From: an uncultured Eubacteriales bacterium
GTDB taxonomy: Bacteria > Bacillota > Clostridia > Oscillospirales > CAG-272
DNA: 34,649 bases
Assembly: GCA_900547725.1 (NCBI GenBank)
Contig: URHR01000014.1
Location: 1-34,649, forward strand
Direction of reading: 5' to 3'
Below, piece after piece: positions 31,387 to 34,649 of this stretch. Made by a program: the position numbers and the translations under genes. The notes below the pieces were generated by a model. That model saw only the letters and a program-made list of their open reading frames with translations. It ran no database searches and was not told the DNA's origin. How positions within the stretch are numbered: position 1 is the first letter of the stretch; each line of letters starts with the position of its first letter.

Positions 31387-34300
31387 ATGCAGGAATTTAT
31401 ACGGGAACTGAAAAAATATTCGGAAATTTTGGATGCCAACCGTGCAGAATCGCTCGGAAAGCTCACGGACGTCAGATGGTCGCCCTGCGGCTACAAACAG
31501 GCGGGAGAACTGCCAAACGATTCCGCGCTGACCCCGTTTGACACGGAAAAGGACACATGGGGCAATGGCTACGATGCGCATGCATGGTTCCGCTTCGCGG
31601 TCGATGTGCCGCAGGATTTTGAGAATATCTTCCTCTCGGTCGCAACCGACCGGGTGGGGACGTGGGATCCCGACAACCCGCAATTGCTGGCCTGGGTGGA
31701 CGGGGTGATGGAGCAGGGCATGGACATCAACCATACCCGCCTGTATTTCCGCTCGGCAGGGCGGCATGAGATCACCGTCTACGCCTACACGGGCATCAAG
31801 ACCCTGTCATCCTGCTTCCACCCGGAGATGTTCCGACTGAACCGGGACGTGGAAAAGCTGTGGTATGACATCAAGGTTCCGTTTGATTCCCTGTCCTATC
31901 TTGAACCCTACAGCGGCGAGTACCAGACGATTCTCTCCAACCTCAACCGCGCAGTGCTGTTGCTTGACCTCTGCGAGGTTCCGTCCGAGGCGTTCCATAC
32001 ATCGGTCAAGGTTGCGTCCGAATGGATGGACAGGGAATTTTACGGCAAACTCTGCCATGCACCCGATGAGAATGCCCCTGTGACCGTCGGTATCGGACAT
32101 ACGCACATTGACTGCGCGTGGCTCTGGACGCTCAAGCAGACGCGGGAGAAGGTGCAACGCTCCTTTACCAACAGTCTGATGCTGATGGAGCGCTATCCCG
32201 AATACCGTTTCATGTCCTCGCAAGCCCTCCTGTATCAGAACCTCAAGGAGGAAGCGCCGGAGATTTACGAAAAGGTAAAGAAAGCGATCCGGGACGGCAA
32301 ATGGGAAGTCGAGGGCGCGATGTGGGTGGAAGCCGATTGCAACCTGACAGGCGGCGAGTCGCTTGTGCGGCAGGTGCTTTACGGCAAGCGCTTCTTCCGG
32401 AACGAATTCGGCGTGGAGAGCCATGTGCTCTGGCTTCCTGATGTGTTCGGGTACTCCGCCGCGCTCCCGCAGATTTTGCGCAAGAGCGGCGTGGATTGGT
32501 TCGTGACTTCCAAAATCAGTTGGAACGATACCAATATGATGCCCTATGATACTTTCCTGTGGAGGGGCATTGACGGCACCGGAATCAATTCCTACTTTCT
32601 CACCGCGCAGGACGCGAAGCGAGGGAAAGACCCCGAACGCTATACTACCTACGTTGCGCACGTCACGCCCGCGCAGGTGGCAGGCACTTGGAAGCGCTAC
32701 CAGCAGAAGGAGCTGAACAACGAAGCGCTCATTACCTTCGGTTACGGAGACGGTGGCGGCGGCTCGACCGAGGCGGATCTTGAAATCGGTCGCAGACTGA
32801 GCAAGGGCATCCCGGGGACACCTGCTTTCAAGGTGGATTTTGCGGGCAATCTGCTGTCGCGACTGGAGAAGAAAATCGAAAACAACCCGCGCCTTCCGGT
32901 GTGGCAGGGCGAGTTGTATCTCGAATTCCACCGCGGTACTTACACCACGCAGTCCCGCAACAAGAAGAACAACCGCCGCAGTGAGAGCCTGTATCTTGCC
33001 ACCGAGTGGCTGTGCAGTCTGAATCGGGTGTTATTTGATACCGCATTCCCGAAAGCGGACTTGCATAAGGGCTGGGAGATGATTCTGACCAACCAGTTCC
33101 ACGACATCATCCCGGGCTCGTCCATCCGGCAGGTCTATGAGCAGTGCGAAAAGGACTATGCCGCCATCCGCAGTCTTGCCGAACCGCACAAAACGCAGGC
33201 GGAGGCGAAGCTCGCGGCGAATCTCTCCAAAGCGAACGGCTATGTGGTCATCAACCCGAATCCGACAGAGGGGAACGGAATTGTCCGACTGAACGGGAAA
33301 AGCGTTGCGGTCAACAATATTCCGCCGAAAGGCTATGCCTGCGTGAAAGCGTTTGACGAAACAAACACGGTTAAGGTTTCCCGTACCGAATGCGAGAATC
33401 GGCGCTACAGGCTGACCTTTGACGGGACAATGCGTATCACTTCTTTCTATGACAAAGAGAACCGTCGCGAGGTGCTGAAAAAGGGCGGCTTCGGGAACGA
33501 ATTGCGCATTTTTAACGACTATGTCGGTTACAATGACGCATGGGATTTGGAATCCTACAACCTGCAAAAGTATATCAGCCTGACAGATGTGCAATCCGTA
33601 GAGGAAGTGCAGGACGGCGTGCGTGCGGGTCTGCAAATCGTCCGCAAGCACGGAAAATCTACATTTGAACAAACAATCTGGCTGTCCGACGCAACCGATC
33701 GGGTGGACTTTGACCTCAAGGTCGATTGGCACGAGATGCACCAATGCCTGAAAGTTGCGTTTGACATGGCAATCAATGCCGCGCGGGCAACCTATGAGAT
33801 TCAGTACGGCACAATCGAGCGCCCGACGCACAAGAACACCTCCTGGGACAGCGCGAAATTTGAGGTCTGCGGGCATCGGTTTGCCGATCTGTCCGAGGGC
33901 AATTACGGCGTGACACTGTTCAATGACTGCAAGTACGGTTACGACATTCACGACAGCCTGATGACCCTGACCCTGCTCCGTGCGCCGACTTATCCCGATC
34001 CCGAAGCCGACCGGGGCGAGATGACCTGCACCTACTCCGTCGTTCCGCACAGGGGAGCAATGGATGCACCCAAGACCTACGCGCTGGCGTATGACCTCAA
34101 CAACCCGATGACGGTCCTGCCCGCAACAGGGGAGAAGGACAGCATCCCGACGGAATTCTGCACCGTGGCAAGCGACGCGCCGAACATCCTGTGTGAGACG
34201 GTCAAGCAAGCCGAGGACGGGGAGGACACGGTCTGCCGCTTCTTTGAATGCTCCAACACCGCAACGACAGCAACCCTGCGGTTCGGATATCCCGTAAAGA

Positions 34301-34416
34301 AGGTCATGCTCTGCGATATGAGTGAGAACGATTTGCAGGAACTGACCGTCCGGGACAACGCCGTCACTCTTGATTTCCGTGCATTTGAGATTCAGACGTT
34401 GAAGGTAAAAAAGTAA
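31387..34416 (+). CDS. GH38 alpha-mannosidase
   Basis: The 1009-residue enzyme has the GH38 layout. It starts with an N-terminal beta domain (about 1-225) and then the catalytic (beta/alpha) domain with zinc site GHTHIDCAWLWTLKQTREK (H238, H240 and D242). Next come the nucleophile motif LWLPDVFGYSAALPQIL (D352) and the late zinc histidine in NQFHDIIPGSS. A beta-sandwich C-terminal region follows. It hydrolyses alpha-mannosidic linkages. No signal peptide is visible, so it is cytosolic and acts on imported oligosaccharides. The ATG at 31387 follows GGAG; an in-frame upstream start at 31366 is less likely. The gap from GH-A copy 2 is 62 bases. Confidence 0.94.
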   Translation: MQEFIRELKKYSEILDANRAESLGKLTDVRWSPCGYKQAGELPNDSALTPFDTEKDTWGNGYDAHAWFRFAVDVPQDFENIFLSVATDRVGTWDPDNPQLLAWVDGVMEQGMDINHTRLYFRSAGRHEITVYAYTGIKTLSSCFHPEMFRLNRDVEKLWYDIKVPFDSLSYLEPYSGEYQTILSNLNRAVLLLDLCEVPSEAFHTSVKVASEWMDREFYGKLCHAPDENAPVTVGIGHTHIDCAWLWTLKQTREKVQRSFTNSLMLMERYPEYRFMSSQALLYQNLKEEAPEIYEKVKKAIRDGKWEVEGAMWVEADCNLTGGESLVRQVLYGKRFFRNEFGVESHVLWLPDVFGYSAALPQILRKSGVDWFVTSKISWNDTNMMPYDTFLWRGIDGTGINSYFLTAQDAKRGKDPERYTTYVAHVTPAQVAGTWKRYQQKELNNEALITFGYGDGGGGSTEADLEIGRRLSKGIPGTPAFKVDFAGNLLSRLEKKIENNPRLPVWQGELYLEFHRGTYTTQSRNKKNNRRSESLYLATEWLCSLNRVLFDTAFPKADLHKGWEMILTNQFHDIIPGSSIRQVYEQCEKDYAAIRSLAEPHKTQAEAKLAANLSKANGYVVINPNPTEGNGIVRLNGKSVAVNNIPPKGYACVKAFDETNTVKVSRTECENRRYRLTFDGTMRITSFYDKENRREVLKKGGFGNELRIFNDYVGYNDAWDLESYNLQKYISLTDVQSVEEVQDGVRAGLQIVRKHGKSTFEQTIWLSDATDRVDFDLKVDWHEMHQCLKVAFDMAINAARATYEIQYGTIERPTHKNTSWDSAKFEVCGHRFADLSEGNYGVTLFNDCKYGYDIHDSLMTLTLLRAPTYPDPEADRGEMTCTYSVVPHRGAMDAPKTYALAYDLNNPMTVLPATGEKDSIPTEFCTVASDAPNILCETVKQAEDGEDTVCRFFECSNTATTATLRFGYPVKKVMLCDMSENDLQELTVRDNAVTLDFRAFEIQTLKVKK

Positions 34417-34438
34417 ACTGATCATTTGAGGGAAAGCT

Positions 34439-34552
34439 ATGAAAATCCCATTTATGTGTGCGGGAAGCACTGTCTTTGTTCGGAATGTCATCGAAGATAT
34501 GATGATGTGCGATGCGTTTCATGACATGGAGGTTGCATTGTACGATCTGTGA
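34439..34552 (+). pseudogene. N-terminal fragment of a GH4 family glycosidase
   Basis: A 37-residue frame (MKIPFMCAGSTVFVRNVIED, then MMMCDAFHDMEVALYDL) has the start of NAD-dependent GH4 enzymes, which begin with a G-x-G-S-x-x-F cofactor motif and end this strand with ALYDID. The first glycine of that motif is Cys here (CAGSTVF), and the frame stops where the family continues. GGGAAAGCT precedes the ATG. The gene is followed within about 55 bases by a palindromic repeat, so it was probably disrupted by a repeat or frameshift. A sequencing error is possible. Confidence 0.65.
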
Positions 34553-34607
34553 TATTCGCGCGACCTCGGCGCAACGGCGGACGGTCGGCACGCAGGGGAT
34601 GCGCCAA

Positions 34608-34649
34608 AGGGGCTTCTTGAAAGAAGCCCCTCTGGACTCCCCAAGAACT
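34608..34649. repeat. Palindromic repeat at the window's right edge
   Basis: AGGGGCTTCTT (34608-34618) and AAGAAGCCCCT (34621-34631) form a perfect 11-bp inverted repeat around GA, followed by CTGGACTCCCCAAGAACT to the end. The left edge of the window carries a similar CTTCTT-NN-AAGAAG palindrome. This is the sort of interspersed repeat at which a contig would end. Confidence 0.6.

Noticed and set aside
31807..32931. Long minus-strand frame opposite the alpha-mannosidase gene
   Set aside because: Antisense shadow of an active-site-intact GH38 gene; no motif, and similar shadows occur opposite most genes here (for example 6121-7185 and 33031-34491).
1..34649. CRISPR array
   Set aside because: No series of regularly spaced direct repeats was seen anywhere in the window.

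Overview
This looks like a complete or nearly complete contig from an anaerobic, probably gut-associated member of the Clostridia (Bacillota), perhaps an uncultured Oscillospirales-like lineage. The evidence is moderately high GC, consensus TTGACA/TATAAT promoters with strong Shine-Dalgarno sites, a tRNA with encoded CCA, a NusG-II/Gx/ApbE cluster, conjugative-element debris carrying DUF3849, a succinate fermentation operon, and secreted proteins with a C-terminal module typical of gut Ruminococcaceae-like bacteria. The assignment is inference. Both ends of the window lie in palindromic interspersed repeats, as expected where an assembly breaks.

Region 1 (54-4810, minus strand) is housekeeping and envelope: a flavin-transfer/small membrane protein operon (NusG-II protein, Gx-type membrane protein, ApbE), then release factor 3 (prfC) and a secreted metallo-beta-lactamase-fold protein. 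Region 2 (4862-5980) holds tRNA-Leu(GAG) with a textbook promoter and terminator. It is followed by an inverted tRNA-like fragment, a long hairpin and a truncated DUF3849 gene, which are probably remains of an integrative element.

Region 3 (5986-13301) is a six-gene minus-strand operon facing a LysR regulator across overlapping divergent promoters. Its last three genes encode succinyl-CoA transferase (Cat1), CoA-acylating succinate-semialdehyde dehydrogenase (SucD) and 4-hydroxybutyrate dehydrogenase, which convert succinate to 4-hydroxybutyrate. Its first genes encode a cytidylate-kinase-like protein, a small membrane protein and a MATE transporter. Region 4 (13524-14596) is a second mobile-element scar: an RHH-like gene fused out of frame to a helix-turn-helix gene, gene-free debris, and a 172-bp MITE-like element with 22-bp terminal inverted repeats that ends on the stop codon of the next gene.

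Region 5 (14593-22337) is a sugar-catabolic locus. A regulator with an N-terminal sugar-binding-like domain and a C-terminal LuxR-type HTH is divergent from a tight seven-gene operon: clan GH-A glycosidase, aldose 1-epimerase, MBL hydrolase, galactonate dehydratase (DgoD), SDR dehydrogenase, KDGal kinase (DgoK) and KDPG/KDPGal aldolase. Together these could form a whole oxidative De Ley-Doudoroff route from glycoside to pyruvate and glyceraldehyde-3-phosphate, with the MBL protein as candidate lactonase.

Region 6 (22383-34552) has an AraC regulator divergent from a surface/glycan operon: a secreted protein of unknown function, a 40-residue peptide, a proline/glutamate-rich lipoprotein, a solute-binding-like lipoprotein, a large beta-helix lipoprotein, a second copy of the GH-A enzyme, a GH38 alpha-mannosidase and a broken GH4 gene. 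The two GH-A copies share an 834-bp stretch that is identical base for base and bounded by diverged ends, the pattern left by gene conversion or very recent recombination.
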